From positions 220,681,943-220,745,942 of the forward strand of contig NC_084482.1 in the NCBI RefSeq assembly GCF_030035675.1: a DNA stretch of 64,000 nucleotides, written 5' to 3'. This document shows, one piece after another, positions 36,319 to 48,150 of the stretch. Position 1 is the first letter of the stretch. Every line of letters starts with the position of its first letter. The notes under the pieces are model-generated. The model was not told the origin of the DNA, ran no database searches, and saw only the letters and a list, made by a program, of their open reading frames with translations. The stretch comes from Rhineura floridana (lineage: Eukaryota; Chordata; Lepidosauria; Squamata; Rhineuridae). The translations under genes and the position numbers were made by a program.

Positions 36319-37129
36319 GACTTCCCGGAAGTGAGTGCTCAGCTGGTGACTGTCTCTGAGAGATCTCTGCCTCAGAGGAAGCTTTTTTCAGGTTAAAAGC
36401 CAGTCAAGAGGAAACTTTGACTGGCTTAAATGTTCTCCAAGGTATAGGAGAACCGATCAGATTTTCCACAAGACTTCGTTGAGCTGTCGGCGGCTGGAAT
36501 TGATCAGGAAATCCCTGGGATAAGAAGGCATGCCGAGCGGCTGAAGACGGAGTCAGGATTTCCATGCAAGCTGTACTGGAAAAAAGCGAAGCGTTTTTTT
36601 TTTTCTTCTTAAAAAAACGTCCTTAACCAGTGAGCCCACTTCTGTCTAAATCTTATCATTCGGCTTAAATTACTACAATAAAAGGGATTTGTTTATGAAT
36701 CAGCAACTGAGAAACCTGGGTGAGTCATACTTTTTCTCTTTTAAATATAATTAAGGAAGAAAGAAAATGTAAACAACTTATATACTTTTTTTACGACAAA
36801 AAGCTGGCCTGAATTTGGAGTTTTAAAGTTTAAAAACGGATGAGAGGTAATTATTATTTGATGGAAATATATTTTGGACTATTTTTCTCCTTGGACTATT
36901 TCTTTTTGGACGAATCTGCTGCTCGTATATGTTACTAATCGTTTGGTGTTGGGAACCAGAATTGTTTTGCATTCTTGGACGTAGATAAGAACTGTGCTGT
37001 GCTGGCTGGACTATAATAACAGGCCTGGAATATTAACTCTTTTGTTGGTGGAGGAAAAAAAAAAGAAATAGACTGCCTCTAGGTTTTGGAACAGTGATTA
37101 ATATCAGAAATTAAAGGCTTTTCTTGAAA

Positions 37130-38032
37130 ATGACAACTAAAAAAGCAACTAAGGCCCAGGAGCGAAGAGGTTCTACTGATCCACAGGAAGGGGCTATACC
37201 CCCAGATTTGTTTCAAAAAATAATGGAAGGGATTAATGATATAAAACAGGAAATGAAAACTGAACTGACAGATATAAAAGACTATATTAAAACACAAGTG
37301 GATGAGATTAAAGGGACAATTAGGCAAATAAAGGAGGATGCAAAAAACACTAAAGAAAAGGTACAAATCTTGGAGAATAGAACAGATATATTAAATCTGG
37401 AATTAGAAAAAAACTTGGACTATATGGCTGTGACTGAATTTAGAAATAAAGAACATTGTTTGAGATTCCGTGCAATCCCTGAGGAAACAGGTGAAGACAT
37501 CAGAGATAAAATTGTTAATGCTCTAGCAAAATTTCTGGATTTGAATGAAGATCGGATGGAATTTGAAATAGACAAAGTGTATAGAATTAATTCCAGATAT
37601 GCAACAATGAATAAAATTCCAAGAGATGTGCTTGTTCATTTTATAAAGAAGACGACCAGAGATATGGTATTACAGCAACACTTTAAAAATACCTTTAAAA
37701 TTGATGGTAAGGAAATACTGGTGATGAAAGAAATTCCTATTAGACTTTTACGTAAGAGAAAAGAATATGCTTTCCTTACAGAGAAACTTAAGCAACGTAA
37801 AATTCAATTTAGATGGGATGTTCCAGAAGGAGTGATCTTTACATTCAGACAACAGAAATATAGACTGAATACTGTTCAAAAAGCAAGGGACTTCTTGAGA
37901 AAAGCTTCAAAAGATATGGATGAAGATAAACTCAAAGATATGGATATAATTCCTGGGGAACAAAGTCAACAAAGATATGCAGAGGAAGGGAAGGAAGATG
38001 ATGGATTAAAAGGAGCATCAGGCACATTTTAA
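37130..38032 (+). CDS. L1 ORF1 protein (RNA-binding, 300 aa)
   Basis: ATG at 37,130 (MTTKKATKAQERRG); a TTG six bases earlier is not needed. Residues about 30-100 are heptad-rich (ELTDIKDYIKTQVDEIK and onward), giving the trimerising coiled coil. About 100-190 is the RRM-like domain (CLRFRAIPEETGEDIRDKI, NALAKFLDL). About 195-265 is the C-terminal domain (VMKEIPIRLLRKRKEYAF, RWDVPEGVIFTFR). ORF1p trimers coat L1 RNA in the cytoplasmic RNP and act as nucleic acid chaperones. Length is usual for vertebrate L1. ORF2 follows after 15 bp. Confidence 0.92.
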   Translation: MTTKKATKAQERRGSTDPQEGAIPPDLFQKIMEGINDIKQEMKTELTDIKDYIKTQVDEIKGTIRQIKEDAKNTKEKVQILENRTDILNLELEKNLDYMAVTEFRNKEHCLRFRAIPEETGEDIRDKIVNALAKFLDLNEDRMEFEIDKVYRINSRYATMNKIPRDVLVHFIKKTTRDMVLQQHFKNTFKIDGKEILVMKEIPIRLLRKRKEYAFLTEKLKQRKIQFRWDVPEGVIFTFRQQKYRLNTVQKARDFLRKASKDMDEDKLKDMDIIPGEQSQQRYAEEGKEDDGLKGASGTF

Positions 38033-38047
38033 ATTACACGCTTAAAG

Positions 38048-41000
38048 ATGGATTACAAATATCTAACTTGGAATATAAATGGAGCTAACACGGCGCAGAA
38101 GAGAAAGAAAGTGTTTCATTATTTGAAAAAATTAAAATTGGATATAATTTGTTTACAAGAAACTCATATTAAGAAGAAAGATTCCAAATATCTGATTTGT
38201 AAAAATTTGGGTGAAGAATTTATTTCGGCTGGACCAAAAAAAAAAAATGGAGTTGTTCTCTACATTAACCCACAATTGCTTCCTAAATTGGTATTACTGG
38301 ATGATAGTGGTAGATTTGTGGGGGTTGAAATTACTCTACAGCGTACAAACATTTTGATAGTGGGTATCTATGCCCCCAATGAAGATAAAACAAGGTTTTA
38401 CACAGGACTTATGGAAAAATTGTCAGAGTTTTCATATGATCATTGGTGTGTCATGGGTGATTGGAATGGGGTAATCTCACCAAAAATTGATAGGCTTTCT
38501 GAAAAAAATATCAAAGAGACACAGGGTAAATTACCGAAGATTTGCTTTGAACTGATGGAACATTTAGAATTGGTGGATACCTGGAGATATATAAATGATA
38601 ATGCAAAGGAATTTACTTATTTTTCAGAAAGACACAAAACATTCTCGAGGATTGATATGATTTGGATGTCTAAAATTTTAGCGAAGGATACTTTTAAAAT
38701 GGATATATTACCAAAAACTTTTTCAGATCATAATCCTGTGATATTAACATTAAAAAAAAAAAATCTTGGATTTAGATGGAGACTAAATGAATCTTTATTA
38801 CAGAATGACAAAGTAGTACAAGAATGTAAGAAGAAATTAAAAGAGTTCTTTGAACATAACTTACATAAAGGAACAAGTGAAAATATCGTTTGGGATACAA
38901 GTAAGGCATTTATGAGGGGATATTTTATTAAATGTAACTCTGAATTAAAAAAAAAGAAACAACAGAAAATGCAATTAATTTTGGAAGAAATAAAACAAAA
39001 AGAGGAAGAATTGAAAAAGAATCCAACTAAAGTTTCTATTGTAAATCAAATTAAAATGTTACAGAAGCAAGTATCAATGCTGACAGTTAGAGAAATTGAA
39101 AGAAAACTAAATTTTGCTAAACAAAGGACTTTTGAATTTGCAAATAAACCTGGGAAATGGTTAGCATATAAATTAAGAAAAGAACGTCAAAAAAATATTA
39201 TTTTAAAGATACAAGAAGGAGATGAGACGTTGACAGATAATGTAAAAATCAAAAAGATTTTTCATCAATATTACTCAACATTGTACAAATGTCAGGAAAT
39301 TCCATCTGAAAAAATAGAAGAGTATATATCTAAACAGAATTTGCCTAAAATTACAGACTTTCAGAGACAAGCTATTAATGGCCCTATTACGTCCAGAGAG
39401 ATATCTGAAGCTATAAACAAAATTAAATTAGGAAAGGCACCAGGACCAGATGGGTTATCTGTAATGTATTATAAATGTTTGGAGGAAGAACTCTTACTAC
39501 CTTTACAGTCTACAATGAATTTTATTCTGCAAGAGGGAAAGATACCGGATAGTTGGAAAAATGCTAATATAACATTAATACCTAAAGAGGAGCAAGATTT
39601 AACTAAAACAAAAAACTATCGACCAATATCTCTATTGAACAATGACTATAAAATTTTTACAATGATCTTGGCGGAAAGATTGAAAATAATATTGCAACAA
39701 TTTATTCAGGAAGATCAATCAGGGTTTTTACCTAAAAGACAATTACGTGACAACGTCAGGAATGTCTTGAATGTCTTGGAATATTTAGAACAACGAAATG
39801 ATAAACAAGCAGCTTTGATTTTTTTAGATGCTGAAAAAGCATTTGATAATTTGAATTGGAAATTTATGTTTCAGGTTTTGGAGCAAATGGATTTTGGAGA
39901 CAATTTTATAAAATGGATTAGATCGATTTATACATCTCAGAAGGCTCAGATAATTGTTAACGGAGATTTAACGGATTCATGTGAAATACAAAAGGGTACA
40001 AGACAGGGATGTCCTTTATCTCCCCTTTTATTTATTCTGGTCTTAGAAGTGCTGCTTAGAGATATAAGGCAAGATAAAAGAATTTCAGGATTAAAGATAA
40101 AAAAAGAAGAATATAAATTGAGAGCATTTGCTGATGATTTGATAATTGTACTAGAAAACCCTCTGGAAGGAATTAATGTATTGACGGACAAATTAAAAGA
40201 ATTTGGACTGTTAGCAGGATTTAAGATCAACAATCAAAAAACAAAGATGTTGGTGAAAAATTTAACTTTAAGGGAACAGAAAGAGTTAATGGACAAGACA
40301 GATTTTACAATAGAGAAAAAGTTGAAATATTTAGGTATCATTATGACAAATAAAAACTCAAAGTTGTTTCATAATAATTATGAAAAATTATGGACAGAGA
40401 TTAAGAAAGATTTGCTAAGATGGGATAAACTACAACTGTCATTAATGGGTAGAATATCTGTGATAAAAATGAATGTATTACCGAGAATGATGTTTTTGTT
40501 TCAAACAATACCTGTAATATCCTCTGATTTACCTTTTAAACAATGGCAAAAAGATATCTCTAAATTTGCATGGCAAGGAAAAAAACCAAGAGTTAAATTT
40601 AAACTACTACAAGATGCCAAAGAAAGAGGAGGACTGGGATTACCAAATTTGAGACTTTATTTTGCTGCCTGCTGTCTAGTCTGGATAAAGGAATGGATCT
40701 TATTGAGGTATAAAAGACTATTGGATTTGGAGGGCCATAAATTGAAGTGGGGATGGCATGGATATCTATGGTATGACAAAGTAAAAGTAAATGTAGACTT
40801 TAACAATCATTTTATAAGACGTCCTCTGTTGAAAATATGGAATAGATATAAACCAAGGTTTTATTCGAAAATACCATTATGTGTCTCAAGTCAAGAAGCG
40901 TTTTACAGAAGAGAAATGGCTGGAAAAGAGAAATGGTTAACTTATCAAGAACTATTAGAAAATGTACATGGAGAATATATAATGAAAGAGAGAGAACAAC

Positions 41001-41809
41001 TGACAAAGGAAGGATATAGTTTTCAATGGTTTGCCTACTTACAATTGTTAGAAAGATATAAAATGGACAAGAAAATGTATGGGTTTGAAATAAGTAAATC
41101 TGCTTTTGAAATAGGATTGTGTACAAATGATGAAAATATAATTGCGAAAATGTATAAACTCTTACTGAAAATGGATATGGAGGAAGAACAAGTAAAAGAG
41201 TGTATGGTAAAGTGGGCAAAAATTTTTGGTTATAACATACAAATGGATCAATGGGAAAATATGTGGAAAAAAGGCTTGAGATTTACACTATGCTATAATC
41301 TTAAAGAAAATTTTTATAAAATGATGTACCGTTGGTACATGACTCCAGAAAAGTTGTCAAAAATGTATAGTAATGTTTCTAATGTTTGTTGGAAATGTAA
41401 ACAACAAGAAGGATCATTTTATCATATGTGGTGGCTGTGTAAAAAGGCAAAATCATTTTGGGCACAGATAGGTAGGAAGATGCAAAAAATTCTAAAGATA
41501 AATATTCAGTCAAAACCAGAATTTTTTTTATTGGGTTTTATGGATAAACAAATAGAAAAGAAATATGGAAGAATAATATTATATATGATTACGGCAGCAA
41601 GATTATTATATGCACAAAAGTGGAAAATGGAATCAACACCAACAATGGAAGAATGGCTATTGAAATTAATGGACTTAGTAGAAATGGATAAATTGACGTG
41701 TTTACTTAGAGAAAAATCGACAGATACATTTCTTAAGGAATGGAAGCCTCTCTTAGACTTTTTGTTGAAAGATCAAAATAAAATGATGATACTGGGATTT
41801 GACGATTAA
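38048..41809 (+). CDS. L1 ORF2 protein (endonuclease and reverse transcriptase, 1253 aa)
   Basis: An APE-type endonuclease occupies residues about 1-235, with NINGAN, LQETH, YAPNEDK, MGDWNG, SRIDMIW and SDHNPV, the expected Asn, Glu, Asp and His catalytic positions. The RT follows (about 450-760): KAPGPDGLSVMYYK, NYRPISLLNNDYKIF, DQSGFLPKRQLRDN, LIFLDAEKAFDNLNW, GTRQGCPLSPLLF, then the catalytic FADD in LRAFADDLIIVLEN and YLGIIMT. The C-terminal CCHC stretch is CWKCKQQEGSFYHMWWLC (about residue 1,115). ORF2p nicks target DNA and primes reverse transcription on it. The length matches intact vertebrate L1 ORF2, and every core motif is present. Confidence 0.94.
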   Translation: MDYKYLTWNINGANTAQKRKKVFHYLKKLKLDIICLQETHIKKKDSKYLICKNLGEEFISAGPKKKNGVVLYINPQLLPKLVLLDDSGRFVGVEITLQRTNILIVGIYAPNEDKTRFYTGLMEKLSEFSYDHWCVMGDWNGVISPKIDRLSEKNIKETQGKLPKICFELMEHLELVDTWRYINDNAKEFTYFSERHKTFSRIDMIWMSKILAKDTFKMDILPKTFSDHNPVILTLKKKNLGFRWRLNESLLQNDKVVQECKKKLKEFFEHNLHKGTSENIVWDTSKAFMRGYFIKCNSELKKKKQQKMQLILEEIKQKEEELKKNPTKVSIVNQIKMLQKQVSMLTVREIERKLNFAKQRTFEFANKPGKWLAYKLRKERQKNIILKIQEGDETLTDNVKIKKIFHQYYSTLYKCQEIPSEKIEEYISKQNLPKITDFQRQAINGPITSREISEAINKIKLGKAPGPDGLSVMYYKCLEEELLLPLQSTMNFILQEGKIPDSWKNANITLIPKEEQDLTKTKNYRPISLLNNDYKIFTMILAERLKIILQQFIQEDQSGFLPKRQLRDNVRNVLNVLEYLEQRNDKQAALIFLDAEKAFDNLNWKFMFQVLEQMDFGDNFIKWIRSIYTSQKAQIIVNGDLTDSCEIQKGTRQGCPLSPLLFILVLEVLLRDIRQDKRISGLKIKKEEYKLRAFADDLIIVLENPLEGINVLTDKLKEFGLLAGFKINNQKTKMLVKNLTLREQKELMDKTDFTIEKKLKYLGIIMTNKNSKLFHNNYEKLWTEIKKDLLRWDKLQLSLMGRISVIKMNVLPRMMFLFQTIPVISSDLPFKQWQKDISKFAWQGKKPRVKFKLLQDAKERGGLGLPNLRLYFAACCLVWIKEWILLRYKRLLDLEGHKLKWGWHGYLWYDKVKVNVDFNNHFIRRPLLKIWNRYKPRFYSKIPLCVSSQEAFYRREMAGKEKWLTYQELLENVHGEYIMKEREQLTKEGYSFQWFAYLQLLERYKMDKKMYGFEISKSAFEIGLCTNDENIIAKMYKLLLKMDMEEEQVKECMVKWAKIFGYNIQMDQWENMWKKGLRFTLCYNLKENFYKMMYRWYMTPEKLSKMYSNVSNVCWKCKQQEGSFYHMWWLCKKAKSFWAQIGRKMQKILKINIQSKPEFFLLGFMDKQIEKKYGRIILYMITAARLLYAQKWKMESTPTMEEWLLKLMDLVEMDKLTCLLREKSTDTFLKEWKPLLDFLLKDQNKMMILGFDD

Positions 41810-42027
41810 TTAAGACAGCCTATGGAGAAAAGGGATTCTGTATGTATACATTAAGGGACAGGTTTGATGTATACTATATACCTATAGCTGATCTGCGACA
41901 AATCGGAAGTCAACTATTTTATCTTTATTTTCTGTTGTATTGTTATGTTTTTTTGACTTTGTTTTGTTTGTTTTTTGAAAAATTTGAATAAAAATTATTA
42001 AAAAAAAAAAAAGAAAACTAAATCCTT

Positions 42028-43314
42028 AATAGAGCCCAGCACAGAAACGTCAGAGAATGGATCCAGGATTTCAGATATCAATGAATCTACCGATGCCCAC
42101 CTACTTCCAGACAGATTCTGCAACGCCTCAAACTGGAACTTGCAATTGGCGAGAGACAAATTAGCAGTAACATTCTTACCTACGCAATTGGAGCAGAGAT
42201 CGACTACATGGATAAAACATGTAAGTCCTGCCTTAGACTTTACTCTCCGAACATTCCATACAAGAACTGCGTTAAGCATGTGTCTTATCTCTATTCACAA
42301 TTTCCCGAAAAACGTGTCATTTTCACCTTCCAATTGATATTTATCGCCGAACAGATTTACAAAATTAGAGAAGACCTCTATACCCATGGTATCCGGATTC
42401 ATCGCTACTTTGTAAATAAGGCTCCATTTAATTCACTGCTTAACCGCTCCCTCCTGCAATCAAGGGAAGAAAGATCTCGGCCCCAGACACCCCCTACTAG
42501 TCAGAATAGTCAGGAGCTCCCCATTTGGACTAACCCCCCGGCCCAATGCCAACTTCAACTTCACTGGCAGGAGGGACTAGATCATGAAGAGCTCCTCCTT
42601 ATGGAATCTTATGACCGTCTACCTAAACCAGATCAGGAAGGAATTACTAAGAGATTGGCTTATCTTATCCAAAGCTTAACAAAGCGATGCTCCGAATCAA
42701 ACAGAGCTGATTCCCCCCAAGCCTTCCCTTTAGTTTCAGATAATTTTAACAAATCTCCGTCTAGAACTATGACAAACCAATCTCTTTCACACAGTTTGCT
42801 ATCAAGCAATATTAATAGACCCCTAGCCCCTGATAAAGGAAGGAAGATACTTAGACCCCAACATTATGATCCGATTCCAGGTGTATCCAAGCCATCAACT
42901 AGCTCTTCTTGCCTTGAGATGCGCTTCCTGCAACCCGAAGAATTGGGCTCTCCGACCACAAGTCGGAAGATAAAACCAAATTCCTCCCCCAAGAACAGCA
43001 CAAGTTCCTGGAGTAATTTCCAATGTCAGTACCCTATACCCAGAAATACATATTATTGTTCCATGTCCATGACCTTAGTCAAAAGTAATAACCAAAACAA
43101 ACAGTCCAATGCCCAATTCCAACCCTCGGGCAGGCTTTAATCCATCTCATGTCACGTTGGCCCACTCCAAAGCTGTAGTCTGTCTAGCCTGCGAATTATT
43201 TCCACTCTGATTTCTGTATATAGTACAAAACAGTTTAACCATGTATTTTATTTTTTTCTCTTGTATTTTACCTTGTATTATGGGTCTTTGACCGCAAATA
43301 AAGTGACTTACACT
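42028..43314 (+). mobile_element. element X, 3' part (unassigned)
   Basis: Continues element X after the L1. One frame continues ORF1 from the left side and ends near 42,335. An overlapping frame (about 42,208-43,140) encodes CKSCLRLYSPNIPYKNC, then IFIAEQIYKIREDLYTHG and a Ser/Pro/Asn-rich tail, so a frameshift within one gene is likely. The 3' end 'gtctttgaccgcaaataaag' resembles the end of LINE Y ('gtcttggaccgtaataaag'). No reverse transcriptase is present. Possibly an ORF1-only relative of the LINE Y family; uncertain. Confidence 0.4.
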
Positions 43315-43326
43315 AGATGAAGCCCA

Positions 43327-44805
43327 ATTATCTGCTTCTCTATTTTTGCATCTCCATAATTCTCCCCCTTTTATCTTTGCTTGGCCCTCCCTCCCTATTC
43401 AATATCTATATAAACTCGCTGACAAAACGCCTGTCGGCAGTAAACTCTCACCCTCCTGTCTTGGCAAGGAGACACTTAACCTGTCTTCTATATGCCGACG
43501 ACATTGCCCTGTTATGCCAAACGCAGGTGGGCTTACGTCGTCTCTTAAGAGAACTTGCCTCCTTTTGTGTGGATGAACTTTTGAGAATTAACTATGCGAA
43601 ATGCAAGGTTTTAGTTTTCGCCAAAAGTAGACATAAACACCGCTGGCAAATTGACAACCTTAGTATTGACCAAGTCAATGCCTTCAGTTACCTTGGCATT
43701 GCATTCCATCCCTTAGGTTCTTGGAATGAGCATTTTGTCCAGTCTGCTGCGCCAGCACTGAAATCAGCCAGAGCTTTACTCACCTTCTTTTATACAAAGG
43801 GCGGTCAGTACATTCCGGCAGCAGTCCAGGTATTCAACGCCAAGGTGCTTCCTCAACGTCTTTACGGGACCCAAATTTGTAGTGCAGGCAATTACGCATT
43901 GTTGGAGAGGGTACAATCTAAATTCATGAGGTCCATTTTGGGCACTCCGAGATGTATCCCCAGTGTGACCTTATGCTTGGAATTAGGTGCCCTTCTGATT
44001 GAGACCCACACTTGGATATTAAAATTTAACTACTGGATGAAGCTGCTATTTTTACCCACTGGAATGCCCCCATTAACTTTGGAAGATTCCTTCCAATCTC
44101 AATGGCAACGGGTAATGATTCACAAACTCGGAACTCTCGGTTTTTCGCTCCCAGCGATTGGTGCCCTAGGCCATACGACCGCTAAAACAACAATTATCCA
44201 ACACCTCAAAGATGTTGAGTATCAGAACAACATGAGCCTAGTTGCCGCTTATTCACAATGCAGTATTAATGTAAATCCCTGTAACTTGGCCACTTACATT
44301 TCAAGTTTATCTACCCCAAAACTCAGGAGAGCTTTTACCCTGGCACGATTCAATGTTCTGCCCTCGGCACTAATGGAGGGTAGATACAGGGGAGTCGATT
44401 GTTATGATCGAACTTGCCCCTGTGGAGCAGATGCGGTGGAGACAGTGAACCTTGTACTACTTTGCTGCCCTTTTTATTCAGATCTCCGCCTTAAGTTCAT
44501 CTCCCCACTTTTATCTAATCTTCCTCTGAGCCCACAAGCTATGATTTTACAATATTTAACAGCAGATTCAGAATCACGGATCACTCTGAGGTCGCCTCGT
44601 TCTGCACAGCTGCTATGGCTCGCAGGAGGGACCTAATGCGATGTCTATTAGATCAAGGTTTTAGCTAGATTACTATGTGGACCCGGTTTTAGCTTTTTAG
44701 CTTTCTCACTGCAATGACACTGTATTGTATTCTATCTCCACTCTGATATTCAGAGGATCCGTAATTATACCGCTGGTCTTGGACCGTAATAAAGATTTTA
44801 CGTTA
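43327..44805 (+). mobile_element. 5'-truncated LINE Y, RT half open (unit 2 copy)
   Basis: One open frame runs to a stop at 44,636 and encodes the RT from LFNIYINSL through YADDIALLCQTQVGLRR, RINYAKCKVLVFAKS and FSYLGIAFHPLGSW to the C-terminal knuckle CPCGADAVETVNLVLLCC. The His of the knuckle is Leu here but His in the unit 1 copy (ETVSHVLLCC). The 3' UTR ends 'ggaccgtaataaagatttta'. The endonuclease and front of the RT are absent. I/Jockey/Vingi-like by feel; the clade needs a tree. Confidence 0.8.
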
Positions 44806-45657
44806 TCTTTGCATGGCCAGATGAAAGCAAGGTTACCTGAATATCCTGCAGTCTCACACAGCAACATAAGTTCCTTTCAGGTCCATATAACACTTGATGT
44901 CACTAAGCCCAGATTTGTCTGGGTTTCCTCCTACTGCCATAGAACTGTGATATATATTTCTAAAATAGTATGCAATGAAGAGTGGGGTGCGGGGGAAAAG
45001 AAGGGCAGCAAGACTGCAGAACAGGACGAACTGGGCACAGCTCACTTCTCCTTGATTCTTAATAATTTGACTGCAGTCAAAAGAGCCGATCAGACAGAAA
45101 TATAGGAACAAATGAAGTTGTGATATACTGAATCAGACCCTGGTCCCTCGAGCTCAGTACTGTCAATACTGGCTGGCAGCTGCGCTGCAGGTTTTCAGAT
45201 AAAGACACTTCTAAATTCCACCTGAAGATTCAAGGGATTAAACTTAGCTGAGCTAAGACAGGGATGGCCAAAGACCAACACTACACGAGTTTGCAATGAT
45301 GCTCTGAACCGTAAGGGGAATGCCCGACTGATCTCTCCCCTTCATCAAAGCCCTGTACAATTAGATCTTGTTCTTCCAGCCAAGAGACTAAGCCCAGGTT
45401 TGACATTTCTTTCAAAGATACAGATAAGCTAGTTAGTTCTGAACTGAAATTATTCTCCTCTCTCCATAACAAAGAACGATCTTAGATCTCCTGGAGATGA
45501 ATAGCACAGGGACATGTAGATCCAAATGTCTCTTGTGGACAAGAAACTGTTCAAAAACCTCAATTCAGTGACACTGTGGAAACCAATCCAGCTATCTTAA
45601 TTTGGGGGATTTCTCAGCAGATGGGAAGGAAACTTCAACCTGGATGCCATTCCCCCT

Positions 45658-45768
45658 CCTTATATGAACAGCCTGGCTGGATCAGACCACAGGCCTATCT
45701 ATTCCAGCATCCTCACAGTGCCAAAGTGGATGCAGATGGGAAGTCTACAGGGAGCACATGAAGGCATC
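45658..45768 (-). mobile_element. CR1 3'-end remnant (unit 2)
   Basis: Duplicate of 4,705-4,815; 'ggatcagaccacaggcctat' and 'ccagcatcctcacagtg' are identical. Confidence 0.6.
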
Positions 45769-45802
45769 ACTTAGCTCCAGCTGTTTTTCTGATTCCAGAG
45801 AT

Positions 45803-46100
45803 ATCACATCTATTTATTCATTTATAGGCTCTTTGTATACCGCTATTTCATTAGAAACATCAAAGCAGTTTACAACACGTTAAGAAAAGGCAACCACCAT
45901 AAATTAAAAACATCAAATATACAATAAAAACAAAGGTCAAGTGTTGTGAAAAGAGCATGCTCTTAATTGCCTGCCTGGTGCAACACAACGGTTTTCAGCA
46001 GGCGCTTCGAAGTTAAAACAGAAGACGCCTGCTGAACCTCTGTTGGCAGAGCTTTCCAGAGAACTGGGCCGATGACACTGAAGGCTCGATTTCATGTCAA
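45803..46100. repeat. unidentified interspersed repeat (unit 2)
   Basis: Duplicate of 4,850-5,145, with a 4-bp length difference near 45,964. Family not recognised. Confidence 0.45.
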
Positions 46101-47574
46101 TGTTCAAATCATTTAAACTCTATGAAATCTAGTTTCAAAGGAGATGAAGCTTCATCATATATAGGGGATATTTTACAAATGAATGCAAGCAAGAGTGAAT
46201 TCGTTACAAGAAATTTTAAATGTCTCTACGCAAAGCACAGTAGCAAGCTGGAGGATGCAAAGGGAGACATCCTGGTTTGCTCCAAGAAAGCTAAATTGAG
46301 GAAGGTAACCTGGAAAGAAGGTGATGTGGAAGGCTAGTGACCAACTAATTTCAGAGATGAAAGGGAGACATCCTGGATAAACTGAGGAAGGTAACCTGGG
46401 ACGCACGTGCAAGAAAGGAAGATGCTTTAAATGCTAATATAATGCCAATATAGTGGTACTGATTAAACAGAGATTATAACTTTAGGGTTTCTATAGGTTT
46501 CAATTAATCATAAAATGGCATCAGTATTTGTTAGGGAAAAGCTTTAAAAGAGCAGGTCACTTTCGGTCACCAATGATTGATATTTGAGGTTTAGAAAGTC
46601 CCGAAGGTCACAAATAGCAAAACCAAAAGGAGACAGAAACCACAAAGTTTAATTTCAAAAAGTCGAACAAGTGTGCACTTTGAAAACAACTTATGTAGTC
46701 AGGGCAGACACTTTCCAGGAAAGAAGGAGATGTGGAAGGCTAGTGACCAACTAATTTCAGAGATTTGACATTAAAACATCTTTAAGTAAGAGGGGGGAAC
46801 ATCCGTGAGGGTATATAAAGAACACGTCATCACTCCCTGACCATCCAGAGGCGGATCCTATGTTCTCTGAGCTACCACTTAGTCCCAGCAGCCTGGGCAT
46901 TGCTTTTGGAGCATGGGGGTGCCCCTCTGCTGAGTTCCTCAGCAGGCAGAGTAAGGAAGATCTTTCATGCCTACAAGCTATTTCATTGCTGCTAAGGATC
47001 CATTGGAGAAGCTTTGCTGATCTGAGAGCAAGTGTGCATGCTTGTAATTTTCCTCTTTCCTCTTTTAAGAAAGCATTTATATTTGATGTCACACTTTTGA
47101 TTACTGCTGAAAATAGAGAGTGCTTCAAAGACACATAGCACACGCTATTGCCAACCCTACACCTATGTGGGGGAAGCGTGGGGTATTTGAGGTGTTGGGG
47201 TACTCCCTCTGGGTTCCTGGAGACCACCAAGATTCAGTGTTGTGAAATCCTTCTACAGCTTCCCTGAGTAATCTTTCAAGTCCATACCTACTGATCTCTC
47301 CCTTTCATCAGAGCCACGTACAACTGGATCATGCTCTTCCAGCCAAGAGGTGAAGCCTAGTTTTGACATTCCCAAATTATCCTCTCCTCCCCAAAGCAAA
47401 CAAAGATTTTAGATCGGGAACTGATTAGTACAGGGACCCAAGTTATCCTCCAGACCAGTTGCCTGGAGGTGTACATAAATCTCAACTCAGGGGCTCTGTG
47501 GAAACCAATCCAGCCATCTTAATTTGGGGGATTCCTCAGCAGGTAGAAAAGAAACTTCAACCTAGCGGCTCTTC

Positions 47575-47685
47575 CTCAGAACAGCCCTGTGGAATCAGAC
47601 CACAGGCCTATCTAGTCCAGCATCCTCACAGTGCCTGATCAGATGCGAATGGGAAGTCTACAGGGAGGACATAAAGGCACCACCC
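47575..47685 (-). mobile_element. CR1 3'-end remnant (unit 2)
   Basis: Duplicate of 6,610-6,720; 'ctagtccagcatcctcacag' is slightly closer to the CR1 consensus than the unit 1 copy. Confidence 0.6.
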
Positions 47686-48150
47686 TCCGATCTGACATCA
47701 GATGTGCGGCAGATAAAGGTGAGGCTTCAAAAGAACCACCAGGACCTTGAAATGGGCTGCCAATTGCTCCTTTGCTGGACTGGGGCACACTTGCACCTGC
47801 CAGTCAGCTGATCAGCGGTTGGAGGGGGCTTTGCTCAAGGAAGGGGAAGCTGTTTCCAATGAATGGAAATCACTTCTCCCTCCCAGCACTGCTCTGTGAA
47901 GCAGCCCCATTCAGCTCCTGAAGTTGAAAGAAGCAGTGTGGGGTGGCGAGCCAAGGGCTCAGCTTGGCTGTGGGTGCCTGTTCCCTTTCGGAAGCCACTG
48001 CTTTTTAGAAAGATCGGCTGTGCATGGGACTTCTCTGGCAGGCAGCCCATCCGAAAGGCACCTTTTTTCCCTCCCCCCCTGCTCAATGAAAGGAGGGGGA
48101 AGGGTACTTCAGAGAGCACTTTGCAGCTTTAAGACAGTCACTGTGCTCCC

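Larger units (their letters stand above)
36319..42012 (+). mobile_element. full-length L1 with both ORFs open
   Basis: This 5.69-kb L1 is inserted in element X. The target duplication 'gaaaactaaatcctt' is perfect at 36,304-36,318 and 42,013-42,027. It has a 5' UTR (36,319-37,129), ORF1 (37,130-38,032), a 15-bp spacer, ORF2 (38,048-41,809), a 3' UTR ending ATTTGAATAAAAATTATT, and a pure A12 tail. It is antisense to gene B. No stop or frameshift is seen in either ORF. The clean target repeat, clean tail and open ORFs indicate a young insertion that may be able to move. Missing or weak promoter function cannot be judged from sequence. Confidence 0.93.
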
